The notes: generated from the sequence alone by a model not told the origin. Positions 10,131-20,790 are shown, numbered from the stretch's first letter. The stretch: DNA of 64,000 nucleotides from Proteles cristata cristata (GCA_017311185.1 JAESUZ010000481.1:1302001-1366000), one strand, 5' to 3'. Translations and numbers: made by a program.

Positions 10131-11018
10131 CGCCCGCAAAACAAACAACCCAGTGAAGAAATGGGCAGAAGATATGAACAGACACTTCTCCAAAGAGGAC
10201 ATCCAGATGGCCAACAGACACATGAAACGATGCTCAGCATCGCTCCTCATCAGGGAAATACAAATCAAAACCACACTGAGATACCACCTCACGCCAGTCA
10301 GAGTGGCTAAAATGAGCCAATCAGAGAACTCTAGATGCTGGCGAGGATGTGGAGAAACGGGCACCCTCCTACACTGTTGGTGGGAATGTAAACTGGTACA
10401 GCCCCTCTGGAAAACAGTGTGGAGGTTCCTAAGGAAACTAACAATAGAACTCCCCTATGACCCAGCAATAGCACTGCTAGGAATTTACCCAAGGGATACA
10501 GAAATGTTGATGCATAGGAGCACATGTACCCCAATGTTCATAGCAGCACTCTCCACAATAGCTAAAACATGGAAAGAACCTAAGTGTCCATCAACAGATG
10601 AATGGATCAAGAAGATGTGGTTTATCTATACCATGGAATACTACATGGCAATGAGAAACAATGAAATCTGGCCATGTGTAGCAACATGGATGGATCTTGA
10701 GGGTGTTATGCTGAGCGAAATAAGTCAGGCAGAGAAAGACAAATATCATATGTGTGCACGTATAGGAGGATTAGGAGGAGCTTAACAGAGGACCAAGGGG
10801 AGAAGAAGGGCGGAAATGGTGGGGGAAAGGGGGAGAGGCAAACCATGAGAGACTCTTGAATGCTGACAAAAACTGAGGACTGGTGGATGTGGGGGGGAGG
10901 AGGGGTGGGCATGGAGGAGGGCACTTGTGGGGATGAGCACTGGGTGTTATGTGGAAACTAATTTGACAATAAACTATTTGAAAAAATAAATAAATAAAAA
11001 AAATAAAAAATAAAAAAT
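10131..11018 (+). mobile_element. 5'-truncated LINE-1, plus strand
   Basis: Contains only the last part of ORF2, the G-rich 3' UTR, ACAATAAACTATTTG and an (AAAAAT)n-like tail. It is nearly identical to 7070-7910 of the full-length copy. Exact 14-bp target duplication AAAAAACGTGTAGA at 10117-10130 and 11019-11032. It landed just beyond the hAT fossil. Confidence 0.95.
10153..10785 (+). pseudogene. LINE-1 ORF2 C-terminal fragment, frame open
   Basis: About 210 codons without a stop cover the C-terminal end of ORF2, including the Cys-rich [18 protein letters not shown] block and the terminal [13 protein letters not shown]. Where the full-length copy has TGA (7155-7157) this copy has CGA, so that lesion is absent. 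It lacks the endonuclease and polymerase and has no promoter of its own, so it is a remnant. The open frame points to a young insertion. Confidence 0.93.
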
Positions 11019-11059
11019 AAAAAACGTGTAGAAATTTTGGGGACTCTCTCATAGCGGTG

Positions 11060-11512
11060 GAGTCTACGTCATGTCGGAGACTAGGATGGGGCTTTATTTT
11101 GTTGTCACAGTAGCCACAGAGCACAGCACAACATTGGCTATTGGTTTTCCCAGTGAGGCTAGAGAGGACCAGGTCTGTTTTTCTATCCTGGACCACTCAC
11201 TCTGGTGACCTTCAGCTGCCATTTAAAAAATCAAGCTCCCCTGTCATCTCTACCTGGAAGTCTCCCATAGAGAGAGAAAAATGCCTGGGGAACACGCCAG
11301 CCATTTCCGTTGTCACAGCTGGGGCACCAGGCATTTGCCATGAAGAAGTCGTGGAGAAGGCCCAGTCCCAGACATGTCTGACCATATCCCGGACAGACTT
11401 TGGCAAGAGCTGCCTAGGTTAGCCCTCAGGTTTGTGAGCAAAATAAGTAATTATTATGGTGTTAACGCTACTGTGATTGGCTTGTTACACAGCAATAGAT
11501 AACAAGAACACT
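11060..11512 (+). mobile_element. MaLR (MLT1-like) LTR remnant
   Basis: The 3' end GTGAGCAAAATAAGTAATT followed by TTGTTACACAGCAATAGATA is typical of MLT1-type LTR ends. The upstream part is more diverged and the left edge is approximate. No internal retroviral sequence is seen. Confidence 0.6.
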
Positions 11513-11568
11513 GACTTTTTAGTCAAGTTAGAGGTACCTTTTTCACCTGGGGAAGAATCCACCTATTT

Positions 11569-11758
11569 AAAAAATATTTTCTTAATGTCTTATTTATTTC
11601 TGAGAGAGAGAGAGATTGAGAGTGAGCAAGCAGGGGAAGGTCAGAGAGAGGGAGATACAGAATCTAAAACAGGCTCCAGGCTCTGGGCTGTCAGCACAGT
11701 GAGATCATGACCTGAGCCGAAGTTGGACGCTTAACTGACTGAGCCACCCAGGCGCCCT
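11569..11758 (-). mobile_element. Felid-type SINE with internal deletion
   Basis: Exact target duplication GAATCCACCTATTT at 11555-11568 and 11760-11773. The tRNA-like part lacks about 30 bp: GCTGTCAGCACAG runs straight into TGAGATCATGACC, removing the B-box region, so RNA polymerase III transcription would be lost. Confidence 0.94.
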
Positions 11759-11805
11759 TGAATCCACCTATTTTTAATTAGTTTTTTGAGTCAAAAATGA
11801 ATATT

Positions 11806-12015
11806 GGGGTACCTGTGTCGCTCAGTCGGTTAAGCGTCCAGCTTCAGTTCAGGTCACCATCTCATGGTTTGTGGGTTCAAACCCATGTCAGGCTCTGTGC
11901 TGACAGCTCAGAGCCTGGGGTCTGCTTCGTATTCTGTGTCTCCTTCTCTCTCTGCCCCTCCCCTGCTCATACTCTGTCTCTCAAAAAAAAAAAAGTAAAT
12001 GTTAAAAAATTAAAT
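11806..12015 (+). mobile_element. Felid-type SINE, plus strand
   Basis: Head GGGTACCTGTGTCGCTCAGT, body GCTGACAGCTCAGAGCCTGG, CT-rich block, A-rich tail. Target duplication AAAAATGAATA at 11793-11803 and 12016-12026. Confidence 0.94.
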
Positions 12016-12029
12016 AAAAAATGAATAGT

Positions 12030-12330
12030 ATATTTTAACTCCTAGCTTTTCAGCAGCTATGAAAATAGTGTGATTTTTCTTCATAGAGACACTATCATAA
12101 TAAATTATATTCATAGATTCCTGATACTAAATGAGCCCTTATTGCTGAAATAAAACCCATTCAGTCATAATTTTATATGTGGCTAAGTTCTCATACAATT
12201 AGTTTTAAAATACAATTTTATTTAGGATTATTTGCTTTGATATTCATAAGCAAAACTGTACTATGGTTTTCTTACTGTCGTGCAATTTTGATTCGATGTT
12301 GATTTCAGGAGGGGCAGACCTTAGTCTTAA
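12030..12330 (-). mobile_element. Possible old L1 ORF2 fragment
   Basis: The plus strand resembles the complement of an old L1/HAL1 polymerase region (AGGATTATTTGCTTTGATAT, GGTTTTCTTACTGTCG). It is very diverged and the call is weak; no protein is readable. Confidence 0.3.
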
Positions 12331-12394
12331 GAGGCCTGAAGCTTCTACAATTTGGGAGGCCCTCTAAGAAAAAGACCAGAAAATTATGAACATC

Positions 12395-12614
12395 GGGGTG
12401 CCTGAGTTGCTCAGTCGGTGAAGTGCCTGACCTCGGCTCAGGTCATGATCTCCTGGTTTGTGAGTTCGGGCCCTGTGTTGGGCTCTGTGCTGACAGCTGG
12501 GAGCCTGGAGCCTGCTTCGGACTCTGTGTGTGTCTCTCTCTCTGACCCTCCCCCATTCACGCTATGTTTCTCTCTCTCAAAATTAAATAAACGTTAAAAA
12601 TTTTTAAAATAAAA
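12395..12614 (+). mobile_element. Felid-type SINE, plus strand
   Basis: Complete copy from GGGGTGCCTGAGTTGCTCAG to its A-rich tail. Target duplication AGAAAATTATGAACAT at 12378-12393 and AGAAAATTATGGACAT at 12615-12630 (15 of 16). Confidence 0.95.
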
Positions 12615-12899
12615 AGAAAATTATGGACATAAATTTTGCAGCAGGGCTTTGGAAGGAGCCTTTGTTAGTGAGGGATTCTGGAATTTCAGTCTCTTCAGCT
12701 TCATTTTGTGTTTGTTGCCAGGTGTTAGTGTTATTCTCACTTCATAAAAATGTTGGAAGCATGTCTTCTTTCTTTTTGGGCTGAAGCAGTGTGAATAATA
12801 TTGTAAATTACAAAAAGAAACACCCGAATCACTTACATCATCATTGTACAAAACGCTTTTATGCTCCATTATGGTCCTGATCTTTATGGAGTGCTTTTA

Positions 12900-13138
12900 T
12901 TTTTTTTTATTTTTTATTTATTTTTTAATGTTTTTTTTATTTTTGAGAGAGAGAGAGAGAGAGTGAGAGTGAGCAGGGGACGGTCAGAGAGAGAGGGAGA
13001 TACAGAATCTGAAACAGACTCCAGACTCTGAGCTAACTGTTAGCACAGAGCCCGATGTGGGGCTCAAACCCATGAACTGTGAGATCATGACCTGAGCTGA
13101 AGTTGGACGCTTAACCGACTGAGCCACCCAAGCATCCC
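12900..13138 (-). mobile_element. Felid-type SINE, minus strand
   Basis: Tail at the left, GA-rich block, then CCCGATGTGGGGCTC and the head complement TGAGCCACCCAAGCATCC. Target duplication TATGGAGTGCTTTTA near 12885-12899 and TATGGAGGGCTTTTA at 13139-13153. Confidence 0.95.
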
Positions 13139-13159
13139 TATGGAGGGCTTTTAAAAAAC

Positions 13160-13700
13160 ATAGTTCATTCAGCTATTTATTCATCAGTCATTTACTGAAT
13201 GTTAAAGACGTTGCACCAGGGGCCATGGACTTGGTGGTTGAAGACCTCAGTGGTGGTGGCAGACCAGACAGGCTCATGCTGTGACACAGCAGGACAGGTG
13301 GTACCTTACAAGAAGGTGGAGGACATCGTGGAGGTCCACGTGATTGTACATAACTCCAGTCCAGGGGAGGAGCTGGAGGAGGAGGGAGCATTCAAAGAAG
13401 GCTTCCCAGAGGCACCAGCATCTAAATTCAGTCACGGTGAAGGAATACTTCCTTAATTTGCCTCCTCCACTGAGCTCAAAGTCATGGTGGGCTCTGATGA
13501 CCCTTGAGTGATACTCAAAGTCCTTCCAGAAGACTTGGTGGGTTAGCTTGTAGGAGGCCTAGGAAATGTCTAACTAGGGCATGAGCTGGGTTCAAGGGCA
13601 AGTCAGACAGCTGGTCGCTCAATGTCATGGGTGTGCTGAGAACCCGGGAGAACAAGGCAGGGCAGAGCCAGAAACGTGGAGCAGTCTGGGGGCAAGGACC
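13160..13700 (-). mobile_element. L2 LINE fragment
   Basis: Starts with TCATTTACTGAATG, the complement of an L2 3' end, and continues with diverged L2-like phrases such as GAAGGCTTCCCAGAGGCACC. The right edge is uncertain. The 85-codon plus-strand frame across it has no recognisable product. Confidence 0.5.
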
Positions 13701-14164
13701 TGAGGGGCGGCACCCAGGGCTGGAAGCCAGATATTATCCATTCCAGGCCTCTGTGTTACCCCGCAGTTGTAAGGGCATAAGGGCTGACACTTTGTTTTAA
13801 GTAAACGTGGAATGGGAATGGGGAGTCATTTCACTGGGCCAAAGTCCTTCGAGGGAGAGGGGGTTTCTTGGGACTGTCCAACTGTGGTCATGGAGGGTCC
13901 TTACTGAATACCTCCCTGTGTTTCCTGGGCTTTTGCCAAGATTCTTGAGGACCAAATGTTGGCTTCTGCTGGTTACTTTCCTGTCCCGGGATTCCCTCAT
14001 ACCCATGACTCCGCACACAGAGGCAGTACCCGCCGACTTGCCTGGAAGCTGTTATGTGAAGCAGAGGATTTTGAGTAAGGACCCTGCAATGCCATTGGAT
14101 GAGACCATTTACTTACCTGCAATATCTCATACAATTAGAGGGTGATTTTAGGATTAGGTTAGAG
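13701..14164. other. Unannotated stretch
   Basis: About 460 bp with no recognised repeat or gene. A 112-codon plus-strand frame (13807-14145) shows no motif or family I know and is probably chance. Confidence 0.4.
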
Positions 14165-14174
14165 CACACATTCT

Positions 14175-14396
14175 TTTTATTTTAAATATTTTTTTTAATG
14201 TTTATTTATATTTGAGAGAGAGACATAGAGTGTGAGCGGGGGAGGAGCAGAGAGAGAGGGAGTCATAGAACCTGAAGCAGGCTCCAGGCCCCAAACTGTC
14301 AGCACAGAGCCCGACGCGGGGCTTGAACCCACAGATCACGAGATCATGACCTGAGCCAAAGTCGGATGCTTAACTGACTGAGCCACTGCGGCGCCC
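14175..14396 (-). mobile_element. Felid-type SINE, minus strand, CpG retained
   Basis: Nearly complete, with GCCCGACGCGGGGCTTGAAC still carrying CpGs, suggesting modest age. Target duplication CACACATTCT at 14165-14174 and CATACATTCT at 14399-14408. Confidence 0.94.
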
Positions 14397-15129
14397 AAAC
14401 ATACATTCTAAAGGACTATGTGAAGAGCCCCTTTTCTTAGGGCTTAGAGTTTCTTACCCATAGAGCTTAGAGAAGTGATGTTTCGGCAATGTCCTGAAAG
14501 GGGTGTCAATCCTGGAGGGACACACTGGGCTCCACCAATTGCTCAAAGGGCAAGAGCCTCAGGTTTTACATTTACCTAGGCCGCAAAACACGTAGGGAAC
14601 GGACTCAAACACAGATGTGTGGAGGTGCAAGCAATCCTCACCCTGCCTTGGACAAAGCACACTTCTTGTCCTTTAGCAGACATTTGTAGGAGAGACGTTC
14701 CTAAGTTCTTAGTTTTGTTCAGCAAAGCAGAAGCCACAGTGAAAGTGGTTTCTAGGAGATGACAGAGAACCAGATAACGATGCTGATGCCATGGCCATGT
14801 TTGCCATCCACCTGGCCAAATAAATGTCCAGTGATTGTCTAGAACTTCTCATTTTCATCCTCCCCTGGGTCGACGCATCTGGCGTTGACCCGTTATTCCA
14901 CGTTATTGGTGTAATAATGATCCCAACTATAATCACTCCTGTCTTCCAAGGACTTTAAGGTCACCAAACCCTTAGACATGCATTACTCGCATGATTACTA
15001 CCACACTCGGTGAGGTAGATCAAAAGGACACTTCCGTATTCTATGACCATACAATGGCCGACCATTTGTCTGAGAAAGAAGTAACCATATGCAGGTGCTA
15101 CACCGAACCATTGCGCTATTTAATCCTCT
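14397..15129. other. Unannotated stretch
   Basis: About 730 bp, with possible weak MIR similarity from about 14965. No gene was recognised. A 75-codon minus-strand frame at 14709-14936 has no known motif. Confidence 0.4.
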
Positions 15130-15300
15130 CACCAAGTCCACTAGAGAGGAATTTAATCATGGCTTGACAGTTGAGAAACCAAAATTGCTGAGAGATTAGG
15201 GAAGCCAAATAAAGTCACACAGTTGTCTCAAGCAAGTGGCAGATCAGTGGTTGGAATGGAGGTCAGTCTTCTGACTCAAAGTTCTGTGTTATTTCCACCT
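15130..15300 (-). mobile_element. MIR SINE fragment
   Basis: Complement of the MIR core is visible as GTCACACAGTTGTCTC, CAAGTGGCAGATCAG and a terminal TTCCACC. Diverged, with approximate edges. Confidence 0.55.
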
Positions 15301-15579
15301 TCCTCTTTAAAAAAAAAAGCGGGGGGGACTCTGTCTTACCTCCAATTGTTTCCAAATGGAAGCATATGTTTGGGTTGGTTGTTGAGTCTGAAATAAATAG
15401 CTTCTTTTAGACTGTTGAGACAGCCAAATGCTTTCAATATGCTCCCAAGGCCGGTGATTGGGTCTGAATAGAAGCCAGATGTTCTGGATTCCAGAGCTAT
15501 TTCCTTGTTGTATGCTTCCCCTAGCCTCCAAACCCCCATTAAATGGAGGAAGGGAAGGTGAGCCCAGACTGACATTCTT

Positions 15580-15611
15580 TCTTTTTTTTTTCTTTTCTTT
15601 TTTTTTTTAAC
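15580..15611. repeat. T-rich low-complexity tract
   Basis: Runs of T broken by C. No SINE body follows, so it is not an element tail. Confidence 0.8.
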
Positions 15612-15643
15612 ATATTTCTCTTTGGAAGGAGGAGGTGAGGGAG

Positions 15644-15676
15644 AGACTGGCCTTCCAGCTAGGAGGAAGTGCCCTG
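15644..15676. repeat. 33-bp direct repeat, copy 1
   Basis: Begins AGACTGGCCTTCCAGCTAGG and ends AGTGCCCTG. It matches 15815-15847 at 32 of 33 positions with a 171-bp offset. Flanks do not match, so it is not part of a longer duplicated block. Confidence 0.92.
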
Positions 15677-15814
15677 CTTGGAGCAGGCTGTGGGCTTGGG
15701 GTAGGATGTGGACGGGAAGAAAAATAGCCAGGAAAAATGTGCGATCGCTTACCCCAGGCCCGTGGAACCCCTTTGCCGCCTGACCTTTCTGTCTTCCTTC
15801 ACAGTTGACAGCCC

Positions 15815-15847
15815 AGACTGGCCTTCCCGCTAGGAGGAAGTGCCCTG
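15815..15847. repeat. 33-bp direct repeat, copy 2
   Basis: Second copy of the repeat at 15644-15676, differing by one base (C for A after CTTCC). It follows a pyrimidine stretch ending CACAG, which could pass for a splice acceptor, but no exon is recognised. Confidence 0.92.
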
Positions 15848-17033
15848 TGGTTAGTCCGCTGATTGCTAAACCAGAACCATCACAACATTTGTCAGCTCAG
15901 CTTCCTCCACGTGCTTTGGCGGATTTTTTTCCCCCCCAGTTTCTTGTTTTATTACTGTTTGTCAGACCAGGGAGCCTTTGAAGTTCTTTACAGATCTGAC
16001 TTTATCAGAGCATGTGGGAGTCGAGGGGTGGGAAATGGGGTGGATGCAACCATCAGAATATTCTATTCCTCACCCAGCTCACTCCAACCTCCCCCCTCCT
16101 CCCCGTGTCTTTGTCTGAAAAGGTTTTTGACATGGTGTTTCTATACGTGGCCTGCCTTCCAGATGAGAGAGTGACATCTATTGTCTTAATATAGGGAGGA
16201 AATTATGATTACTTAATGATAGGATGTCACAGCTTGTCACTCCTTTATTTTCCTTTTAAATACTTGCTGTCACAGCAACACACAATTGGCCTTCCATCCG
16301 GGGGCTGGGTGGGACCTCATGTGGTACACAAGGTGGGGTGAGGATGACTTACTGGTAAAGCGGGAGAGTCGGAGCCAACGGGGAAATATGTCTGTGTGCA
16401 TGGCCTGGCTACCCGTTCTTTCTACCCAGGGGGTGAAGTGGGGTGGGTGAAAGCGGGGGCTTGTTCTCTGTGTGCTGGCTTTGGGAATGCCACAGCTGGC
16501 TCAACCATGCCGAATGCACCTTAGTCCCCCCAGATCCGAATAATCTTTCCTTGTCCGGTTCACTCCTAGAATCCGGAGGGCGTTGTTCATGGAAACAGTA
16601 GGCAAGGGGTGAAAGTGAAGGCCGGGTATCAACTGGTTGCTGTCAGCTTGTGCATTCTTTGCCATCCCTCGACTTAGCTGCCCGGCAATAGCAATGACAA
16701 CAATCACCGCAGTCCTGTTTTGTGATCTAATATGGAGACCCAGTTTTGCTAGGACGACAAAATGCAAAACGCTCATTCCACCATGCAGTGTCTTTTCCAG
16801 GCTGGCCCAGACCAACCAAAAGCTACTTCTCAACCATTGCCCATCCTTTGCCCCAGCTACATACTTTTCTTTATTCCCTGAAAAATTATTTTTAATCCCG
16901 GAATGTTCCAAGTGTAGGAAAAAGCCAGAAAACCATATAGACACCTGTGTATTGATTGTATATGGGTACATGTAAAATACATGTTTGAGTTTATTCCTTA
17001 GACATTTTGAGTGTGGAAAGTTGAAAAATACAT

Positions 17034-17239
17034 GGGGCACCTGGGTGGCTCAGTCAGTTGGGTGTCTGACTTCAGCCCAGGTCATGATCTCACGGTTCGT
17101 GGGTTCAAGCCCCTCATGGGGCTCTGTGCTGGCAGCTCAGAGCCCAGATCCTGCTTCAGTTTCTGTGTCTCCCTCTCGCTCTGCCCTCCCCAGCTCACAC
17201 TCTGTCTCTCTCAAAAATAAAATAAACATTAAAAAAAAA
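17034..17239 (+). mobile_element. Felid-type SINE, plus strand
   Basis: Classic head GGGGCACCTGGGTGGCTCAG. Target duplication GAAAGTTGAAAAATAC at 17016-17031 and GAAAGTGGAAAAATAC at 17240-17255 (15 of 16). Confidence 0.96.
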
Positions 17240-17255
17240 GAAAGTGGAAAAATAC

Positions 17256-17734
17256 CTAATAGTAAAATATTATTTATGAAAGCTTTTCAAGCACCCAGAG
17301 CCTGTGCTATCTTCACCTGGCAAGTGTCTGCTATTCTTTATGACACAGTTGACAGATTGCCCTGCCTCTCAAGTCCCTGACTTGCTTGCTCTGTAGAATT
17401 GTCATTCCTCCTCCGTGACTTCCAGCCACTTGTTCATACAGGTCTCCATTGCATGTTCAGACTCCCTGAACTATAGTTTCCCTTTGCACGTTGGTCTCTG
17501 GCATTCCCTGTGAGGTTCCAAAGAACAGCGACTCAGTTGCTTTCATCTTTGTACACTTGGGACATAAACTTGGAAGGTCAGTGAGACTAACAGACCATTA
17601 CAGGACACAAGGTCATGATGTTAACTGTAGGCACAATAGAGAACAATTTCAAGTGGAGTCCCTCATGTTAATATCTATGGTTGTCTTGTGCTGTTGACAA
17701 AATGGTTTCGAGTTCACGAGTTGCACTTCATTAT
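17256..17734. other. Unannotated stretch
   Basis: About 480 bp with no recognised repeat, RNA or coding exon. Confidence 0.45.
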
Positions 17735-17875
17735 AATTCTTTAGGGTAGATAGCGTAGGTGTGATTTCCATTCAGCAAAAGAGGAAACTATGACTGGGGG
17801 AGGTTAGGTGACTTGTTTGTGGTCACACAATATGTAGGTGATGGGGCTGTCTCTTGTACTAGGACTTCTCAAATT
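17735..17875 (-). mobile_element. MIR SINE fragment
   Basis: Complement of the MIR core: AAGAGGAAACTATGACTGGG, GTGACTTGTTTGTGGTCACA, then TGATGGGGCTG. A relatively clear copy. Confidence 0.7.
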
Positions 17876-17949
17876 GGAGTAACTACAAATCAATCCTTCC
17901 CCCTCCCTCCTTACCTTCCTCCTATTTTCTTTCCTCTTTCCCTTCATTC

Positions 17950-18235
17950 GGTCGTTGGTTTGTGTAACAAATATTAATTGCATCATCTCTGTGCACAGCC
18001 TTGGTCTCTGGGGATAAAATAATCAGCAGAACTAGTCCTGGTCATGGCCCCTTTGGAGGGAACAGTCATTTGGAGAACTTGAAATCTTCTTAAACAGTAT
18101 GCAGGCTGGTAAATGTTTGGTAACTCCTTGCAAGAGTGTGTTATGCTGGAAGGGTGATTGGAAGATAAAATGCTTCCTGGTGCTTTGACAGAGTTCTGAG
18201 CACTTTGAGATTTTTCTGAAGCTAATTGGGAGGTG
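17950..18235 (-). mobile_element. L2 LINE fragment
   Basis: AACAAATATTAATTGCATCA followed by TCTGGGGATAAAATAATCAG reads like the complement of the L2 3' region. Diverged. Confidence 0.55.
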
Positions 18236-18640
18236 AGGGATTTAATTCACTTTGTTTAGCTCTGAAGAGCTCTTCCCTCTGTAGTGAATTGCTTAATGGT
18301 GGAGGCTTTGATTCCGGCAGGTACTTTTAGTGGAATATGACTTCTGTTGCCCTCTCTTACAACCTGCACGGTTGTGTGGGCTGAAACCAATTAGACCTAA
18401 ATTAATTAGCAAGAAAATGATGGGCCCACTTGCTGAGCATTCACAATACCATGCGAAGAAAGAGGAACAGTGTTTGAAGGATGTGGTGTGTTTCTGCTCA
18501 ACGCTAATGATTGAAGTATTTCCAAATATGGAAATTCCAGCCATCTCTCCATTAAGTGGTCCACTTCTTTTAACCCATGAAAGTCCTTTATTCAAAGGCA
18601 AATTAGGAAACTGAAGAATTCCTATGGGTCTTAGGACCTT
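18236..18640. promoter_or_regulatory. Candidate homeodomain-rich regulatory element
   Basis: About 400 bp free of recognised repeats. It has clustered TAAT-core motifs (CAATTAG and TTAATTAG within 18389-18409, CTAATGATTG near 18503) and an interrupted palindrome AAGTGG-T-CCACTT at 18554-18566 resembling paired NKX-type half-sites. Frames on both strands (94 and 102 codons) show no known protein. Enhancer function is inferred from motif density alone. Confidence 0.35.
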
Positions 18641-19700
18641 TGATGAGCTTTGGGATGAATTTAGAAGATATGTGGAGTCATTACATAATTAGACTTCCTT
18701 AGATCCAAAGCAGATGAGGAAATTGGTGGCAGAGAAATGTACGAGGATCAATATCGCAAAGTACTCTGTGCTACAGGTAAGAAGGCATTCTTTTGAAAGA
18801 CCAGCTCAGTTTTTCCTGCTCTCAGTTTCTTTATAGTCTCCTTTGCTGAAACCTCTTCCATTCCTTATTCCTTAAATAAGAGTAACCCTGGGGCTCTGAT
18901 TTTAGCTAATGTGTGGCTATGTCATCTTCTCCTTTGATGGTAACCATCATGTCTGCGCTGGCTACTTTTAAGGCTAGCTGCTATCTGGATGGCCTCTTGA
19001 ACCCCAACTGTCCATATTTCTTCTACTGGATATCCCACTAGCACCTTAAACAATTAGTTCTAGAATCTAACCTCCTCTCACTTTTATAGAGCAGCCAACT
19101 GGTTACCCAAGGTACAAACCCAGGAGTCATTCCTGATTCCTTCCTTTTTCTCTCTTACTTCCCCCATCTGGGATATTGGGGAGCTCTGTGCATTTTATAC
19201 CGTAATTCTTTCCAACCCTCGTTTAGCCTGCTCCTTTGCCCCTGGTTTATTTTTCTGAGCACCCTCAATGGCTCCCAGTCCTAAGCCATCCCTTAAATGT
19301 TAGTTTTTCCTAGGCATTGGCTGCCAGGATCCTTCTCTTTGAATGTCAACCTACATGCAAGTGACTTTTTTACTCATTTCATTTTTATGCCAAAGCCCCC
19401 TAAATATGTTTCTGGCTACAAACTGTCTCCTGAGCTCCATGTCCACACATCTAGCGACAGGGCAGGCACCTCCACATGGAATTTCACAGACATGTCACAC
19501 TCAGTGTGTCCATAAGCAAGTTCATTATCTTCTCCCCTAAACCTGTTTTCCTCTTATTTAAAAGAAGATAATGAACTATTTAAAGTGTCCCTATCCAGTC
19601 AGTCACACAAGCCAGCAATCTAAATGCCATCAGGGACTCCCAGCTCTCTCCCTCACTTCTGCTATTCCCTTAGCCTTGTTTCCAAGTATAGTTGGCTCCA

Positions 19701-19745
19701 AATTTTATTTTATTTTATTTTATTTTATTTTATTTTATTTTATTT
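19701..19745. repeat. (ATTTT)n microsatellite
   Basis: About nine ATTTT units at the tail of the minus-strand SINE that follows. It probably expanded from that SINE's A-rich tail. Confidence 0.93.
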
Positions 19746-19982
19746 ATTCTATTCTATTCTATCTGTTTATGTTTGCTTATGTATTTTGAGAGAACAGGGA
19801 GAGCACTAGTACAGGAGGGGCAAAGAGAGAGAGAAGGAGAGAGAGAATCCCAAACAGTCTCCATGCTGTCAGCACAGAGCCCAATGCAGAGCTTAAACTC
19901 ATGAAGCCGTGAAAACAAACCAGTTGACCAGAGCCAGAACCAAGAGTCAGAGGCTTAATCAACTGAGCTACCAGGTGGCTCC
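19746..19982 (-). mobile_element. Carnivore SINE, minus strand
   Basis: Tail with ATTCT repeats on the left, GA-rich block, then GTCAGCACAGAGCCCAATGC and the head complement ending CTGAGCTACCAGGTGGCTCC. Moderately diverged. Confidence 0.88.
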
Positions 19983-20594
19983 AGACATTAAAAGTCTCAA
20001 ACATGTCTACTTCTTATCATTCTCACTGCCACCATTTCAGTAAAGGCACCACCATCTCTTCTCTGAATTACTGCAAAGCTCCTTTGATCATGATGTTGCA
20101 TATATTACTCTGTGATTTCCTAATCCACATTCTGCATGGCCAGATGGATCATTTTTGAGTGCTGAGTGGGTACTACCACTCCCAGACTTTAAAACACTCT
20201 TGGTTCTGCAGCCTTCAGGAAGATGCCTGGTCCCTTACTTTGTCTTTGCAGGGCTGTTCATGATCTGGCCTCCTGATAGAATCTGTCCTCCTGCCTTTGT
20301 GCTTTGCTATTGGAACTCCATGCTCTCTGGCTATATTGAACTTAGTACTTTTCCAAATGTGCAGTGTTTCCACTTGACTCTGGTTATAAGAACTGTCAAT
20401 GCCTATTTATCTCTCAGACCTTAGCTTAGACCAGGAGGCCTTCCTGTAATTACATGAAATGTAAATACTGGCTTTGTCTGTCTTCCTCGTTAAACTAGAA
20501 CCTTCCTGAAGCCTGGGACTATGCTCTGTTCATTGTTTTGCCTCTGGACATAGGTGTGCTGTCTGTACAGACAGCGAAGAAAGGTGATCCAATG

Positions 20595-20790
20595 ATAGTT
20601 GAAGATGTTGAATTTGAGTGATGTCCAGTACATTCTCCTCTTTGCCTCAACCTTTCTCCAGTGTCTTCTGCACTGCTCCAGGGTGCTCTTCCTGAAATGC
20701 AGATCTGACCATGCTGCTTTCCTGAAACCCTCAGCAGCTCCCTACTGCTACTGGAGAGAATGTGAGTTTCACTTTTTTGGTCATGGGCTC
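20595..20790 (+). mobile_element. L2 LINE fragment, plus strand
   Basis: GGTGCTCTTCCTGAAATGCA, GATCTGACCATGCTGC and CAGCAGCTCCCTACTGC match the L2 region upstream of the 3' end. It may be a second L2 copy just downstream of the first. Confidence 0.6.

Larger units (their letters stand above)
15612..17012. promoter_or_regulatory. Repeat-free block, candidate regulatory DNA
   Basis: About 1.4 kb without any recognised repeat, unusual here. It retains scattered CpGs (for example GCGATCGC at 15741-15748) and contains a 33-bp near-exact direct repeat (15644-15676 and 15815-15847). A 179-codon minus-strand frame (16501-17040) lacks any domain I recognise. Function is inference only. Confidence 0.35.
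18880..20590 (+). mobile_element. L2 LINE, plus strand, interrupted by a SINE
   Basis: L2-like phrases occur in order: GGAGTCATTCCTGATTCCTT (19112), AATTTCACAGACATGTCACA (19480), TCTCTGAATTACTGCAAAGC (about 20058), GTTCATGATCTGGCCTCC (about 20257), AGACCAGGAGGCCTTCCTG (about 20429). The SINE at 19746-19982 splits it. No ORF2 protein is readable. Confidence 0.65.

Noticed and set aside
13199..13456. 85-codon plus-strand frame with acidic and Glu-rich composition
   Set aside because: It overlaps L2-like sequence, has no splice context and no recognised domain.
15781..15820. Pyrimidine stretch ending CACAG, resembling a splice acceptor
   Set aside because: No open exon with a donor site or known protein follows. 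The match is common by chance.
16501..17040. 179-codon minus-strand open frame
   Set aside because: No domain, signal peptide or homologue recognised, and it runs into a SINE target site. Kept only as part of the repeat-free block.
17034..17120. tRNA-like A and B boxes suggesting a tRNA gene
   Set aside because: This is the tRNA-derived head of a SINE followed by the SINE body and tail. The cloverleaf is degraded.
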